Origin: an uncultured Verrucomicrobiota bacterium
Lineage (GTDB): Bacteria > Verrucomicrobiota > Verrucomicrobiia > Opitutales > Seribacteraceae
Reading direction: 5' to 3'
NCBI GenBank assembly: GCA_902618175.1
Contig: CACMZN010000011.1
Span: forward strand, 1-49,041
DNA: 49,041 bases
The position numbers and the translations under genes are program-made. The first letter of the stretch is position 1. Every line of letters begins with the position of its first letter. The notes beneath the pieces were generated by a model, which was not told the origin of the DNA, did not search any database, and saw only the letters and a program-made list of their open reading frames with translations. Below are positions 18,077-28,848 of the stretch, in pieces.

Positions 18077-18763
18077 ATGATTGCAAGAAGCAAAAGATAC
18101 AAAGAATCCGCTAAAAATATAAGAACAGATACTACTTTTGATCTTGCGAGCGCCCTGAATAGCTTGGCAACATTCAAAAAAGTCAAATTCAACGAGTCAG
18201 TAGAATTGTCTTTTTCTTTGGGTGTAGACCCAAAGCAGAGTTCGCAAGGAGTAAGAGGTGTCGTAAATCTTCCTCATGGTAGTGGTAAAGAGGTAAGTGT
18301 ATTGGTATTTACAGAGAATCCTGAAGAGGCTTTATCCTATGGCGCCGAATACGCTGGTTTGGAAGATCTTATTTCTAAAATCAAAGAAGGTTGGATTAGT
18401 TTCGATGTGGCTCTTTCCACTACAAATGCGATGAAAAGCGTAAGAAGCATCGCTCGGGTTTTGGGCCCAAGGGGATTGATGCCCACTCCCAAGGCGGGAA
18501 CAGTAACGGATAACCTCAAAGATGCCATAAAGGAAGTAAAGGCAGGAAGAGTTGAATTCAAGATGGACAAAACTGGTGCATTGGCTGTGGTAGTGGGCAA
18601 AAGATCTTTCTCAACTCAACAATTGGAGGAAAACGTGAAGGCTGCTCTCGAAGCTGTAAAAGCCGCAAAACCGGAAACCTTTAAAGGAAGATTTATAAGA
18701 AGCCTTCATTTGAGCAGTACCATGAGCCCTAGTCTTGAATTGGAAGTTTCCCAATATAATTAG
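18077..18763 (+). CDS. rplA: Ribosomal protein L1 (uL1)
   Basis: L1 forms the mobile stalk near the E site and in many bacteria represses its own rplK-rplA mRNA. The 228-residue product carries the signatures VLGPRGLMPTPKAGTVT and GRVEFKMDKTG. I could not identify an L1-binding leader by eye; the gap to rplK is only 14 bp. Confidence 0.97.
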   Translation: MIARSKRYKESAKNIRTDTTFDLASALNSLATFKKVKFNESVELSFSLGVDPKQSSQGVRGVVNLPHGSGKEVSVLVFTENPEEALSYGAEYAGLEDLISKIKEGWISFDVALSTTNAMKSVRSIARVLGPRGLMPTPKAGTVTDNLKDAIKEVKAGRVEFKMDKTGALAVVVGKRSFSTQQLEENVKAALEAVKAAKPETFKGRFIRSLHLSSTMSPSLELEVSQYN

Positions 18764-18770
18764 TCAATAG

Positions 18771-19280
18771 ATGAGACCCGAAAAAGCATACCTTATCGAA
18801 GAGACAAACGAACATTTGTCGAAATCTGACTTTTTCTTTGTAACTGATTACCATGGAATTAATGCAGAAGAGACCATGGAATTGAGACAAAAACTTGCTG
18901 AAAGAGGAGCAGAATTTCATGTCGTGAAAAACTCCTCTCTACGACTTGCCACTAAAGATAAGCCTTTTTCTAACATTGCACTTCATCTTACTGGCCATAC
19001 GGCCATAGTCGTTGGAGGGTTGGATCCTTCAGGGGTTGCCAAATCGCTCGGAGAGTATTTCAAAAAAACAGATAAGGTAATTGTAAAGGCTGGAGCGTTG
19101 GGTGACCGTCTTTTGGACGCTGGTGAAATAAAGCAATTAGCTAGCCTTCCAAATAAAGACGCTCTTCGAGCTCAACTACTTTCTCTTTTGAGTCTTCCCG
19201 CATCTAAATTCGCTTCCTTACTTTCAACCCCAGCCCGAAGTCTAGTTACCGTACTTAAGGCTAAAACAGAGAAAAATTAA
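18771..19280 (+). CDS. rplJ: Ribosomal protein L10 (uL10)
   Basis: L10 is the base of the L7/L12 stalk. The 169-residue product starts MRPEKAYLIEETNEHL and has the DYHGINAEETMELRQKL, VVKNSSLRLA and TGHTAIVVGG elements, and a C-terminal helix (residues 140-165) that binds L7/L12 dimers. Only 7 bp separate it from rplA, so the long L10-binding leader known before rplJ in E. coli is absent at this point. A 128 bp gap lies instead before rplL. Confidence 0.95.
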   Translation: MRPEKAYLIEETNEHLSKSDFFFVTDYHGINAEETMELRQKLAERGAEFHVVKNSSLRLATKDKPFSNIALHLTGHTAIVVGGLDPSGVAKSLGEYFKKTDKVIVKAGALGDRLLDAGEIKQLASLPNKDALRAQLLSLLSLPASKFASLLSTPARSLVTVLKAKTEKN

Positions 19281-19408
19281 CACTTTCGAGATTCAAGGAA
19301 CTCGTTTTAACCAAATAATAACCACCACCAATCTAGAAGAAATTAGGGGCTACTCCCTTAAACACCCAAGGGTACTAATAATATTCAGAACAAGGAGGTA
19401 TACTTAAA
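19281..19408 (+). promoter_or_regulatory. rplL: rplJ-rplL intergenic leader with a full Shine-Dalgarno
   Basis: This is one of the longest gaps within the operon. It ends with AAGGAGGT at 19392-19399, nine bases before the rplL ATG, the strongest ribosome-binding site I saw in the window. Two weak, mutually exclusive pairings are possible: AGGG 19345-19348 with CCCT 19355-19358, or CCCTT 19355-19359 with AAGGG 19368-19372. They might form a switch, but this is speculative. Confidence 0.45.
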
Positions 19409-19798
19409 ATGTCAGAAATAACCAAAGACCAAGTAGTAGATTGGCTAAGCGGCCAGTCAGTCATCGAAATTGCAGATCTAGTCAAGGAACTCGAAGAAAA
19501 GTGGGGGGTAAGTGCCGCGGCTCCCGCAGCGGTGGCTGTAGCGGCTCCCGCGGGTGGCGAAAGTGATCAAGGCGCTGTCGAAGAAAAGACTGAATTTGAT
19601 GTGATTTTGACTGAATTCGGAGGAAATAAAATAGCTGTCATCAAAGAAGTAAGAGCAATTACTCAACTTGGCTTGAAAGAAGCTAAGGATCTCGTGGAGA
19701 GTGCTCCAAAGCCAGTGAAGGAAGGAATACCCAAAGATGAAGCGGAAGATATAGCCAAGAAGCTCGAAACGGCAGGAGCGAAAGCAGAAGTCAAGTAA
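19409..19798 (+). CDS. rplL: Ribosomal protein L7/L12 (bL12)
   Basis: L7/L12 is the multicopy stalk protein that recruits translation factors. The 129-residue product has an N-terminal dimer domain, an Ala/Pro/Val-rich hinge (about residues 34-50) and the C-terminal factor-binding domain with [20 protein letters not shown]. The full Shine-Dalgarno fits the need for several copies per ribosome. A strong terminator follows. Confidence 0.97.
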   Translation: MSEITKDQVVDWLSGQSVIEIADLVKELEEKWGVSAAAPAAVAVAAPAGGESDQGAVEEKTEFDVILTEFGGNKIAVIKEVRAITQLGLKEAKDLVESAPKPVKEGIPKDEAEDIAKKLETAGAKAEVK

Positions 19799-19829
19799 TG
19801 CCCGCCCTTCCTATCCTTTTACAATATGT

Positions 19830-19865
19830 AAAGCCGTATGGTTGAATTCCAACCTACGGCTTTTT
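19830..19865 (+). terminator. Intrinsic terminator/attenuator between rplL and rpoB
   Basis: AAAGCCGTA (19830-19838) and GGTTG (19840-19844) pair with CAACC (19850-19854) and TACGGCTTT (19855-19863) around an AATTC loop. This gives a 14-bp stem with a single-base bulge, followed by a T tract ending at 19865. It sits 38 bp before rpoB, as does the partial terminator of E. coli that lowers rpoBC expression relative to the ribosomal genes. Confidence 0.85.
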
Positions 19866-19902
19866 CCATTTATTCATTTGTCAATACTAATTAATCCTGA
19901 TC

Positions 19903-22900
19903 ATGGAATCATCCCAAAGACTAAATTTCGGTAAGCTAAAAGAGGTTATAGACCCACCAAACTTGATTCAAAATCAAGTAGATTCATTTCATGATTTTCT
20001 TCAACGCGACATACCATCAACTCATCGAAAGCAAGATGGATTGGAAGCGGTTTTTCGTGAGGTTTTCCCAATTCTCAGCTACGATGAAAAGTCAAGGTTG
20101 GAATATGTGAGCTATTCGGTCGGCGAATCCAAACTAACCGAAATGGATTGCATCGATCAGAATTGCACCTATGCCGCCCCTTTGCAAGTAAAACTCCGTC
20201 TGCGTCTGGAGTTGGAAGGTCAAAGCAAACCTTTTTACAGTGAAGAAGAAATCTTTATGGGTGAGTTGCCAATCGTTACGGAACGTGGATCTTTCATCAT
20301 AAATGGGGCTGAACGCGTGGTCGTAAGCCAGCTACATCGATCTCCTGGTGTAAGTTTCGAAGAATCAACTCATACAAGTGGGAAAACATTACATGGTTTT
20401 AGGATCATTCCTGACCGAGGAACTTGGATCGAAGCACAGTTTGATCAGCACGATCTGCTTTACGTTTACTTGGATCGTCGCCGACGTCGACGCAAGTTTC
20501 TCATTACCACTTTTCTTCGTGCTCTATTGGATTGGGATCCAGATAAGGACAAAGATTCCGACCTAAAGATCATCGAGTTGTTCTATGACATCGAAAATTT
20601 ACACATCGAAGATTTGTTGAAAAAGGTAAATGTATCGAATTTTGTCTTAGTGGAGCCTATGTTTGACAGAGCGAAAGGTGCAGTTTTGGCTAAAGCGTTT
20701 GAGCCCCTTACCAAGACCTATTTGCGTGCCTTTCAAAAAGCCGGAGAATCTCAACTTAGAGCTATAGACACATCCGTTGACGAGGGTGCAATCATTCGTT
20801 GTCTTAAAAAAGACACAACTAAAAATAAGGACGAGGCGCTGAAAGAAATTTACAAAAAGTTGCGTCCGGGAGAGCCACCCGACCGAGCTAATGCAGAAGC
20901 TTTGATCAAAAGATTGTTTTTGGATTCCAAAAGATATGATTTGGCTAAGGTTGGCAGACATATGCTTAATTTGAAATTGAACCTAGAAACACCTTTGGGG
21001 GTTAGAATTACGACAGTCGATGATCTAGTTGCGGCAACCCGAAAATTGACTGATCTGAAACGCGGCAAGAGCAACGAGGAGAAAGCGAGAGAGGATGCGG
21101 GCTCGATATTTGACATGGGCATTGATGACATCGACCATCTCGGCAATCGTAGAGTCAGGACCGTGGGAGAACTTCTGGCAAATGTTTGCAGAAGCGGCTT
21201 ATCAAGGACCGAACGTGTGGTTCGTGAACGTATGACTTTATATGATCAGGGAGTGGAGTCTCTCACACCAGGAAAGCTTATTAATCCGAAAGCTCTGACC
21301 ACAGTGGTGAGGGATTTTTTTGCAAGGAGCCAATTGAGCCAATTTAAGGATCAAATAAATCCACTTGCTGAAATGACTCATAAAAGACGACTCTCCGCTC
21401 TTGGTCCAGGAGGTTTGAATCGTGAAAGAGCTGGATTTGAAGTAAGAGACGTCCATCCTACACATTATGGAAGAATATGTCCGATTGAAACTCCGGAAGG
21501 ACCAAACATAGGACTCATTAACACGCTTTCAACTTATGCGAAAATTGATGAATTCGGATTTCTTCAATCTCCTTACCATCCTGTTGTTGGTGGAGTTGTC
21601 GATAAGGATCCTAAAAATGTGAATTATCTCAATGCCTTTGAAGAAGAAAGGTTTCTTATTGCCCAAGCGAATTCAGAAATTGAGGAAAACACTGGTAAAT
21701 TAACCGGGAGGGTTACTTGTCGCTACCGTGATCAAGTCAGCGAGTATGACCCTGCGGAAGTGGAGTTTATGGATGTCTCACCCAAACAAGTGGTTTCAGT
21801 GGCTGCAGGCTTAATCCCATTCCTCGAACACGATGACGCAAATCGCGCATTGATGGGTGCAAACATGCAAAGACAGGCGGTGCCTTTGCTTCAAGCTGAT
21901 TCTCCAATGGTCGGAACAGGAATTGAAAAGAAAGTCGCGGAGGATTCAAAGACCGTCACGGTTTCCGAATCGGAGGGAGTGGTTGCGTTAGCAGATGGCA
22001 AGAGAATCATCGTCTCAGATGACGGTACTTTACCTCCCCGTTTTTTGAAAGAACCCCGCAGTGATCACAAACGTGGAATATATTGTTACGAACTGAGAAA
22101 ATTTCTCCGTTCAAACGCAGGTACATGTTTTAATCAAAAGCCCATCGTTCGAAAGGGTGATAAAGTCAAAGTTGGTCAGGCTTTGGCGGATGGAGCATGT
22201 ACCGATGGTGGAGAACTTGCCTTGGGAAGAAACATCCTTGTAGCTTTCATGCCTTGGAAAGGATACAATTTCGAAGATGCTATTCTGATATCAGAGAAAA
22301 TGATAAAGGATGATATCTACACTTCCATTCATATTGAAGAGTTTGAAGTCACGGCTAGAGATACTAAGCTTGGACCAGAGGAGATCACTAGAGATATCCC
22401 CAATGCAGGTGAGGAGGCTTTGAGAAACCTAGACCACTTGGGTGTAGTTCGTATAGGCGCTGAAGTGAAACCAGGTGACATTCTGGTTGGTAAAATCACT
22501 CCCAAGAGTGAAACTGACTTGGCTCCTGAAGAGAAGCTTCTTCGGGCCATTTTTGGCGAAAAAGCAGCTGATGTGAAAGACAGTTCCTTAAAAGTTCCTT
22601 CCGGAACACAAGGCATCGTCATGGACATAAAAGTTTCAAGCCGTACGGATGCAGAGCAAGAAAAGTTGTCACCATCAGACTTCAGACGACAGATGAAGCA
22701 GATTAAGGAAGATTTTCGCACTCAGACCGAAGAGCTCAGGGCACAGCTCACTGAATCGCTTTCCAATATCTTACTTGGCGAGAAGATTCCACTCAATGTC
22801 ACTAATTCAGAAACGGGTGATGTAATCATTCCATCCAATCGAAAGATTACCAAAACCCTCTTGAGGAGGTTAGCTTCCGTCCATCGATACATAGAAATAC

Positions 22901-23769
22901 CACCCTCACCCGTTCGAATCAAGGTCTTTGAAATTATTGAGAGCTACGAATCCAAGTTCACTGACTTAGAAGACGATAGAGACCGCAAGATCGAATCCAT
23001 CGAGCAGGGTGACCCCATTGATCAGGGTGCTATCAAAAACGTACGCGTATTTGTAGCGAAAAAACAAAAAATGAGGGTGGGAGACAAAATGGCAGGACGC
23101 CACGGAAACAAAGGAGTTGTGGCTAAGATCGTAGCAGAGGAAGATATGCCCTTTTTACCCGATGGTACACCCATTGAAATTTGTCTAAATCCTCTGGGTG
23201 TTCCGAGTCGCATGAACGTTGGTCAAGTTCTTGAAACCCACTTGGGCTGGGCATGTAAGAAGTTGGGTTTAAAAGTGGCCACGCCAATTTTCGATGGAAT
23301 ATCGGAAACAAGAATACAAGAATACCTGAAAGAGGCCAATTTGCCGGACACAGGCAAATCGATCTTGTATGATGGTTGCACTGGAGAACCTTTTTACCAA
23401 AGAATAGTTGTTGGTTATATGTACATGCTCAAACTAAACCATCTTGTATCTAGCAAAATTCATGCTCGTGCCGTAGGTCCATACAGTCTGATTACTCAGC
23501 AACCACTTGGAGGTAAGGCGCAGTATGGCGGCCAGCGCTTTGGGGAGATGGAGGTCTGGGCCTTGGAAGCGTATGGAGCTGCCTACACGCTGCAGGAAAT
23601 CCTCACCGTCAAATCAGACGACGTTTCCGGAAGAACCAAGATCTACGAGTCTTTAGTAAAAGGAGATAATTCTTTGCAAGCCGGCACTCCGCAATCCTTT
23701 AATGTTTTGATGAAGGAAATGCAAAGCTTGTGTCTGGACATTAGAGTACGTGGAGAAGATGCCTTATGA
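19903..23769 (+). CDS. rpoB: RNA polymerase beta subunit
   Basis: The 1288-residue beta subunit carries the family landmarks [16 protein letters not shown], the rifampicin region [79 protein letters not shown] and the C-terminal [19 protein letters not shown]. In the rifampicin region the positions equivalent to E. coli M515 and N518 are Lys and Ile, while D516, H526, R529 and S531 are kept. No Shine-Dalgarno precedes the ATG at 19903. It follows the attenuator and is followed by rpoC. Confidence 0.97.
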   Translation: MESSQRLNFGKLKEVIDPPNLIQNQVDSFHDFLQRDIPSTHRKQDGLEAVFREVFPILSYDEKSRLEYVSYSVGESKLTEMDCIDQNCTYAAPLQVKLRLRLELEGQSKPFYSEEEIFMGELPIVTERGSFIINGAERVVVSQLHRSPGVSFEESTHTSGKTLHGFRIIPDRGTWIEAQFDQHDLLYVYLDRRRRRRKFLITTFLRALLDWDPDKDKDSDLKIIELFYDIENLHIEDLLKKVNVSNFVLVEPMFDRAKGAVLAKAFEPLTKTYLRAFQKAGESQLRAIDTSVDEGAIIRCLKKDTTKNKDEALKEIYKKLRPGEPPDRANAEALIKRLFLDSKRYDLAKVGRHMLNLKLNLETPLGVRITTVDDLVAATRKLTDLKRGKSNEEKAREDAGSIFDMGIDDIDHLGNRRVRTVGELLANVCRSGLSRTERVVRERMTLYDQGVESLTPGKLINPKALTTVVRDFFARSQLSQFKDQINPLAEMTHKRRLSALGPGGLNRERAGFEVRDVHPTHYGRICPIETPEGPNIGLINTLSTYAKIDEFGFLQSPYHPVVGGVVDKDPKNVNYLNAFEEERFLIAQANSEIEENTGKLTGRVTCRYRDQVSEYDPAEVEFMDVSPKQVVSVAAGLIPFLEHDDANRALMGANMQRQAVPLLQADSPMVGTGIEKKVAEDSKTVTVSESEGVVALADGKRIIVSDDGTLPPRFLKEPRSDHKRGIYCYELRKFLRSNAGTCFNQKPIVRKGDKVKVGQALADGACTDGGELALGRNILVAFMPWKGYNFEDAILISEKMIKDDIYTSIHIEEFEVTARDTKLGPEEITRDIPNAGEEALRNLDHLGVVRIGAEVKPGDILVGKITPKSETDLAPEEKLLRAIFGEKAADVKDSSLKVPSGTQGIVMDIKVSSRTDAEQEKLSPSDFRRQMKQIKEDFRTQTEELRAQLTESLSNILLGEKIPLNVTNSETGDVIIPSNRKITKTLLRRLASVHRYIEIPPSPVRIKVFEIIESYESKFTDLEDDRDRKIESIEQGDPIDQGAIKNVRVFVAKKQKMRVGDKMAGRHGNKGVVAKIVAEEDMPFLPDGTPIEICLNPLGVPSRMNVGQVLETHLGWACKKLGLKVATPIFDGISETRIQEYLKEANLPDTGKSILYDGCTGEPFYQRIVVGYMYMLKLNHLVSSKIHARAVGPYSLITQQPLGGKAQYGGQRFGEMEVWALEAYGAAYTLQEILTVKSDDVSGRTKIYESLVKGDNSLQAGTPQSFNVLMKEMQSLCLDIRVRGEDAL

Positions 23770-23815
23770 TGAGATTGCCCCACCCTCCCGTAAAATTACA
23801 GAAAGAAAAAATATT

Positions 23816-26800
23816 ATGAGCGTTGAAGCAGTCAATGAAGCATTAGGCATAGAAGTCGGACCAATGGACCAAGTCTCCATAACCGTGGCTTCGCCGGATA
23901 TAATTCGATCATGGTCTAAAGGTGAAGTTAAGAATCCCGAGACCATAAACTACAGAACATTCAAACCTGAACCTGGTGGATTGTTCTGCCAGAAGATTTT
24001 TGGACCTGTTCGTGACTATGAGTGTGCATGCGGAAAGTATAAGCGAATAAAGTACAAAGGTGTAGTATGCGACCGATGTGGGGTAGAAGTTACGGTATCA
24101 CGAGTTCGTCGAGACCGAATGGGACACATTGAATTGGCTGTACCAGTTTCTCACATATGGTTTTTGAAAAGCATGCCCAGTCGTTTGGGTTTGCTTTTGA
24201 ATATGACTGCAAAAAGCTTGGAAAGAGTTCTTTACTACGAACAATATATGGTCACGGACCCTGGTAACACACCTTTGGAAGAAAAACAACTGCTTTCAGA
24301 CAAGGAATTTAGAGAAGCCCAAGATGAATTTGGAGATGAATTTGAAGCTAAAATGGGTGCAGAGGCTGTTCGCGACGTCCTGAGTCGAATAAACTTAGAG
24401 GATGAGCTAAATGAATTGTATGATCAAATGCATGAAACGAAATCGAAGCAAATTAAGAAAAAATTGGCTAGTAGACTTAAGGTCACTCAGGGCTTCATTC
24501 AATCAGGAGCTTCTCCAGAATGGATGGTGCTAGATTCGATTCCAGTCATTCCACCAGATCTGCGCCCGTTGGTTCCTCTAGAAGGAGGAAGATTTGCAAC
24601 CAGTGATCTCAATGATCTTTATCGTCGTGTAATCAACAGGAACAACCGACTTAAGAATCTTCTTCAACTAAAAACTCCCGACGTAATCATTCATAATGAG
24701 AAAAGAATGCTTCAGGAAGCAGTTGATGCTCTGTTCGATAATGGAAGGCATGGCAGAGCCATCACTGGGTCCGGCAACCGGGCTCTCAAATCTTTGAGTG
24801 ACATGCTAAAAGGTAAGCAAGGTCGATTCAGACAAAACTTATTAGGAAAGAGAGTCGATTATTCAGGTCGTTCTGTAATTGTCATTGGACCTGAACTGAA
24901 GTTGCATCAGTGTGGATTGCCTAAGAAAATGGCTCTTATTTTATTCGAACCATTTATAATCAGACGACTTAAGGAACTTGGATTTGTTCATACAGTTCGG
25001 GGTGCACGCAAAATGATTGAGAGTCGATCTCCTGAAGTTTGGGATATTTTAGAGGAGGTCACAAAAGGACATCCAGTTCTGCTCAACCGAGCTCCAACGC
25101 TTCATCGCCTATCCATTCAAGCCTTCGAACCTGTGTTAATCGAGGGTAATGCTATCCGAGTGCATCCTCTTGTCTGCACTCCCTACAATGCAGATTTCGA
25201 TGGGGACCAGATGGCCGTCCATGTACCTTTGTCAGTGGAAGCCATAATGGAGGCAAAGCTTCTGATGATGGCGACACACAACATTTTCTCTCCTTCCAGC
25301 GGGAAGCCGATTCTTACACCTTCTCAGGATATCGTGCTTGGTTCCTATTTCCTCACCATGGAACCCAAAACAGGTATGCCATCTGAGGAACACAGGTTTC
25401 CCTTGATTGGTTCCCTTGAAGAAGCCCTCAGTGCATTGCAGGAGGAAGTGCTCACGCTTCATGATTGGATTGATTTGAAAAATCCTGATTCGGGTGTGGA
25501 AACTCAATTTGGGGTTTCCAAAAGAAGCGTCATCAGAACCACCGTGGGTCGTGTGTTGTTTAACACCATCTGGCCTGATGAGTTGGGATTTTTCAATGCG
25601 CCTGCACTCAAGGGTGATCTGGGTAATCTTATCCTCGAAACTTTTAAAACCCAGGGAAAAGATCAAACGATTGAAGCACTCGACAGACTTAAGGAAATGG
25701 GCTTTGACATGGCTACCAAAGCAGGAATTTCAATCGGAATCTTTGATATGATAATTCCCACTGAGAAAAAGAAGAGAATTGCATTGGCCCGTAAGGAAAT
25801 CGACAAAATAGAGGAACAATTTCGAAAAGGCATCATCACTAGAGGCGAGCGGCATAATAAGATCATCGATGTTTGGACAACAGCCACTGATGACATTGCT
25901 AAGGAGGTCTTTAAATCCCTCGATGAAAATTTGGGGAAGTCAACGATAAATCCCGTTTATCTGATGATGGATTCGGGTGCTCGCGGCAACCGTCAGCAAG
26001 TCAGACAATTATGTGGAATGCGTGGGTTGATGGCCAAGCCTTCCGGTGAAATAATCGAGCAACCAATTCTGGCCTCTTTCAGAGAAGGTCTATCTGTCCT
26101 AGAATACTTCATGTCGACCCATGGAGCGCGAAAGGGGCTGGCAGATACCGCTCTGAAAACTGCGGATGCAGGTTACCTAACTCGAAAACTTTGCGATGTG
26201 GCCATGGATTGCATCATTGTCTGCGATGATGATGATCGGAGAGATGGAGTAGTCAAAAAAGCAATTATGGAAGGAGACAATGAAGTCGTACCTCTACGAG
26301 ACCGAATCATCGGTCGTTATTCAACAGATGATGTTTTTGATCCTTCCAATCCATCCGAACTTGTCATTTCTTCTGGATCACTCATAACGGAAGAAATTGC
26401 ATATCAGATAGATGCTCTGGGAATAACTAGGATTCGGGTCATGTCACCTCTCTCCAGTAGAATAAAGAACGGATTGACTGCTTTAGAATATGGAATTGAT
26501 CCCTCAACCAATAAACTGGTCAAACAAGGCTCTTCTGTAGGGATCATTGCGGCTCAATCCATAGGCGAACCGGGTACTCAGTTGACCATGAGAACTTTTC
26601 ATATTGGTGGCATTGCGAGCGCTGGTCGCGAGGATCCTGTCATAAATGTGAGGAAGTCTGGAAAATTGAAGTTTCTTGGCTTGCGATTGGTTACTTTGTC
26701 TAACGGACAACAAGTAACTCTTAACAAAACTGGATCAATTCAACTCCTTGACAATGACGATAGAATTGTCGACGACTATCCAATACCAGCGGGAGCCCTA

Positions 26801-27910
26801 CTCCATTTTAAGAACGGTGATGAGGTTGAGGAAGAAGAATTGCTCGCTCAGTGGGATCCTTACAACATTCCTATTCTATCCGAAAAAAAGGGTATTATTG
26901 CCTTTGAGGATATGTTGCCGGGAGTGACCACCAAGGTAGAAAGAGATGCATCCGGCGGCAGATCCATGGTAGTGATCGAGCATAAGGAGGATTTGAATCC
27001 ACAAATTCTTGTACAAGATTCAAGCGGAAACTCGCTTGCGACTTACTCAGTTCCAACTGGAGCACAGGTTGCAGTTGACGAAGGAACTCGGATTGATGCC
27101 GGTTCCATTATCGCTAAGACACCTCGTCAAGCTTCCAAAACTCAGGATATTACCGGTGGTCTTCCTCGAGTCGCCGAATTGTTCGAAGCTCGCAGGCCGA
27201 AAGAAGGCAATGTTGGACAGATGGCCAAAATTGATGGAATCGTATCCGAAGCCGGCACTTTGCGATCGAAGAAACGCCTTTTGGTAACTAATGAAGAATC
27301 CGGTCAGGTTGAAGAGCATTTGATTCCTCATGGAAAGCATGTTTTGGTTCAACCTGGAGATTTTGCGCAAAAAGGACAGCTCATTACTGAGGGTGCCAAA
27401 GATCCACACGAAATTCTTGAAATTCTTGGTCCTTCAGCTGTTCAAGAATATTTAATTGAAGAGATACAGAAAGTTTATCGTCTTCAAGGTGTCACTATTA
27501 ATGATAAGCATTTGGAAGTCATCATTTCAAGAATGCTTTTTAAAGTTCGCATCACAGATCCAGGAGACACCGAATTCTTTTGGGGAGATCAAGTGGATCG
27601 TTTCGCGTTTATGGATTCTAATGAGGAAATTTCGGAAAAAGGGGGAAAGCCTGCTGAAGGTGAACCCATATTATTGGGAATTACCAAAGCATCTCTGGAA
27701 ACCGACAGTTTCATATCGGCTGCCTCCTTCCAAGAAACAACTCGAGTTCTGACTAACGCCGCTACCTTGGGTAAAGTCGACGAGTTGAAGGGTTTCAAGG
27801 AGAACGTCATCATGGGTCATCTGATACCTGCAGGCACTGGATTACCTAAGTGGCGTAGGTTAAAGATCGATACGCTGGGAGCTGGTAAGCAAGAATCAAT
27901 GACCGCTTAG
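23816..27910 (+). CDS. rpoC: RNA polymerase beta-prime subunit
   Basis: I start at the ATG at 23816 ([15 protein letters not shown], 1364 residues), 46 bp after rpoB, because the conserved region begins shortly after it ([18 protein letters not shown]). An in-frame ATG at 23759, inside the end of rpoB, is also possible. The first zinc site is intact ([20 protein letters not shown]), and the catalytic NADFDGD lies near residue 460. The second zinc site is gone: residues equivalent to E. coli C814, C888, C895 and C898 are Asp, Ser, Thr and Glu (in [13 protein letters not shown] and [17 protein letters not shown]), while three other Cys appear at residues 793, 799 and 803. The trigger-loop segment [20 protein letters not shown] is normal. 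Confidence 0.96.
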   Translation: MSVEAVNEALGIEVGPMDQVSITVASPDIIRSWSKGEVKNPETINYRTFKPEPGGLFCQKIFGPVRDYECACGKYKRIKYKGVVCDRCGVEVTVSRVRRDRMGHIELAVPVSHIWFLKSMPSRLGLLLNMTAKSLERVLYYEQYMVTDPGNTPLEEKQLLSDKEFREAQDEFGDEFEAKMGAEAVRDVLSRINLEDELNELYDQMHETKSKQIKKKLASRLKVTQGFIQSGASPEWMVLDSIPVIPPDLRPLVPLEGGRFATSDLNDLYRRVINRNNRLKNLLQLKTPDVIIHNEKRMLQEAVDALFDNGRHGRAITGSGNRALKSLSDMLKGKQGRFRQNLLGKRVDYSGRSVIVIGPELKLHQCGLPKKMALILFEPFIIRRLKELGFVHTVRGARKMIESRSPEVWDILEEVTKGHPVLLNRAPTLHRLSIQAFEPVLIEGNAIRVHPLVCTPYNADFDGDQMAVHVPLSVEAIMEAKLLMMATHNIFSPSSGKPILTPSQDIVLGSYFLTMEPKTGMPSEEHRFPLIGSLEEALSALQEEVLTLHDWIDLKNPDSGVETQFGVSKRSVIRTTVGRVLFNTIWPDELGFFNAPALKGDLGNLILETFKTQGKDQTIEALDRLKEMGFDMATKAGISIGIFDMIIPTEKKKRIALARKEIDKIEEQFRKGIITRGERHNKIIDVWTTATDDIAKEVFKSLDENLGKSTINPVYLMMDSGARGNRQQVRQLCGMRGLMAKPSGEIIEQPILASFREGLSVLEYFMSTHGARKGLADTALKTADAGYLTRKLCDVAMDCIIVCDDDDRRDGVVKKAIMEGDNEVVPLRDRIIGRYSTDDVFDPSNPSELVISSGSLITEEIAYQIDALGITRIRVMSPLSSRIKNGLTALEYGIDPSTNKLVKQGSSVGIIAAQSIGEPGTQLTMRTFHIGGIASAGREDPVINVRKSGKLKFLGLRLVTLSNGQQVTLNKTGSIQLLDNDDRIVDDYPIPAGALLHFKNGDEVEEEELLAQWDPYNIPILSEKKGIIAFEDMLPGVTTKVERDASGGRSMVVIEHKEDLNPQILVQDSSGNSLATYSVPTGAQVAVDEGTRIDAGSIIAKTPRQASKTQDITGGLPRVAELFEARRPKEGNVGQMAKIDGIVSEAGTLRSKKRLLVTNEESGQVEEHLIPHGKHVLVQPGDFAQKGQLITEGAKDPHEILEILGPSAVQEYLIEEIQKVYRLQGVTINDKHLEVIISRMLFKVRITDPGDTEFFWGDQVDRFAFMDSNEEISEKGGKPAEGEPILLGITKASLETDSFISAASFQETTRVLTNAATLGKVDELKGFKENVIMGHLIPAGTGLPKWRRLKIDTLGAGKQESMTA

Positions 27911-27980
27911 GAAAAAATTAAGCTTGAGCATAAAATAAAACACGTTATTACCTGTTCGTTTTATCCCATTTTTCAACTGC

Positions 27981-28355
27981 ATGCCCACTATTAATCAGCT
28001 TGTTCGAAAAGGTCGTCGACTGCAAAAGACCAAAACTAAGTCTCCTGCTCTCAAGGCGTGCCCGTTTCGTCGTGGCGTTTGCGTACAGGTTACGACAAGA
28101 ACACCCAAGAAACCAAATTCTGCCATCCGCAAGGTTGCTAAAGTAAGGCTTACCACGGGTCACGAAGTCATTGCTTACATTCCTGACGAAGGACACAACC
28201 TACAAGAACATAGCATTGTTTTACTTCGAGGCGGCAGGGTTAAGGACCTGAATGGCGTAAGGTATCATATAGTCAGAGGTACTCTTGATTGTCAGGGTGT
28301 GGAGAAACGGAGAAGAAGCCGTTCCAAGTACGGGGTCAAGAGGCCTAAGAAGTAA
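27981..28355 (+). CDS. rpsL: Ribosomal protein S12 (uS12)
   Basis: S12 lines the decoding centre. The 124-residue product has [11 protein letters not shown] with K43 and the loop [20 protein letters not shown]. Asp89, the residue methylthiolated by RimO in many bacteria, is present. Position 91, almost always Pro (KDLPGVRYH), is Asn (codon AAT at 28251-28253). Changes at this Pro are known in E. coli to affect streptomycin response. The gene opens the str-S10-spc-alpha cluster, 70 bp after rpoC. Confidence 0.97.
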   Translation: MPTINQLVRKGRRLQKTKTKSPALKACPFRRGVCVQVTTRTPKKPNSAIRKVAKVRLTTGHEVIAYIPDEGHNLQEHSIVLLRGGRVKDLNGVRYHIVRGTLDCQGVEKRRRSRSKYGVKRPKK

Positions 28356-28356
28356 G

Positions 28357-28830
28357 ATGTCGAGGAGAAGGCAAGCAACTAGGAGACCGGTTTCCGCGGA
28401 CCCCCTTCACGGAAGTCCTCTTATTAGCATGCTGGTCAATGCAGTTATGAAGAGCGGAAAGAAATCTCTTGCTCAGCGAATTGTCTATGGTGCAATCGAG
28501 AAAATGGCTGAGAAAGTGGGAAAAGGTAATCCAATCGAATTGGTCCTTGGTGCACTTGAAAACATCAGACCCAAGATTGAAGTGAAAAGTCGTCGTGTGG
28601 GTGGAGCAACTTATCAAGTTCCCATTGAAGTTCCCTTCGAAAGGCAACAAAGCCTTGCATTTCGATGGGTTGTAAATGCGGCTACTTCCCGCAAGGGAGC
28701 TTCGATGTCTGAATCTTTGGCCAGTGAACTTATTGATGCCTACAACAATACGGGTTCAGTTGTCAAGAAGCGCGAAGAAACTCACAAAATGGCTCAAGCA
28801 AATAGAGCTTTTGCTCATTTGCGTTGGTAG
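28357..28830 (+). CDS. rpsG: Ribosomal protein S7 (uS7)
   Basis: S7 nucleates assembly of the 30S head and contacts the E-site tRNA. I start at the ATG at 28357 (MSRRRQATRRPV), one base after the rpsL stop, giving 157 residues. Motifs are GKKSLAQRIVYGAIE and the C-terminal EETHKMAQANRAFAHLRW. An in-frame start further upstream inside rpsL would add residues foreign to the family. Confidence 0.97.
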   Translation: MSRRRQATRRPVSADPLHGSPLISMLVNAVMKSGKKSLAQRIVYGAIEKMAEKVGKGNPIELVLGALENIRPKIEVKSRRVGGATYQVPIEVPFERQQSLAFRWVVNAATSRKGASMSESLASELIDAYNNTGSVVKKREETHKMAQANRAFAHLRW

Positions 28831-28848
28831 AACTTCACACATAGGCAA

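Noticed and set aside
27911-27980. ATAAAAC...GTTTTAT inverted repeat between rpoC and rpsL as a terminator
   Set aside because: The stem is short and AT-rich with a 16-nt loop and lacks a proper U tract, so a terminator call is not supported.
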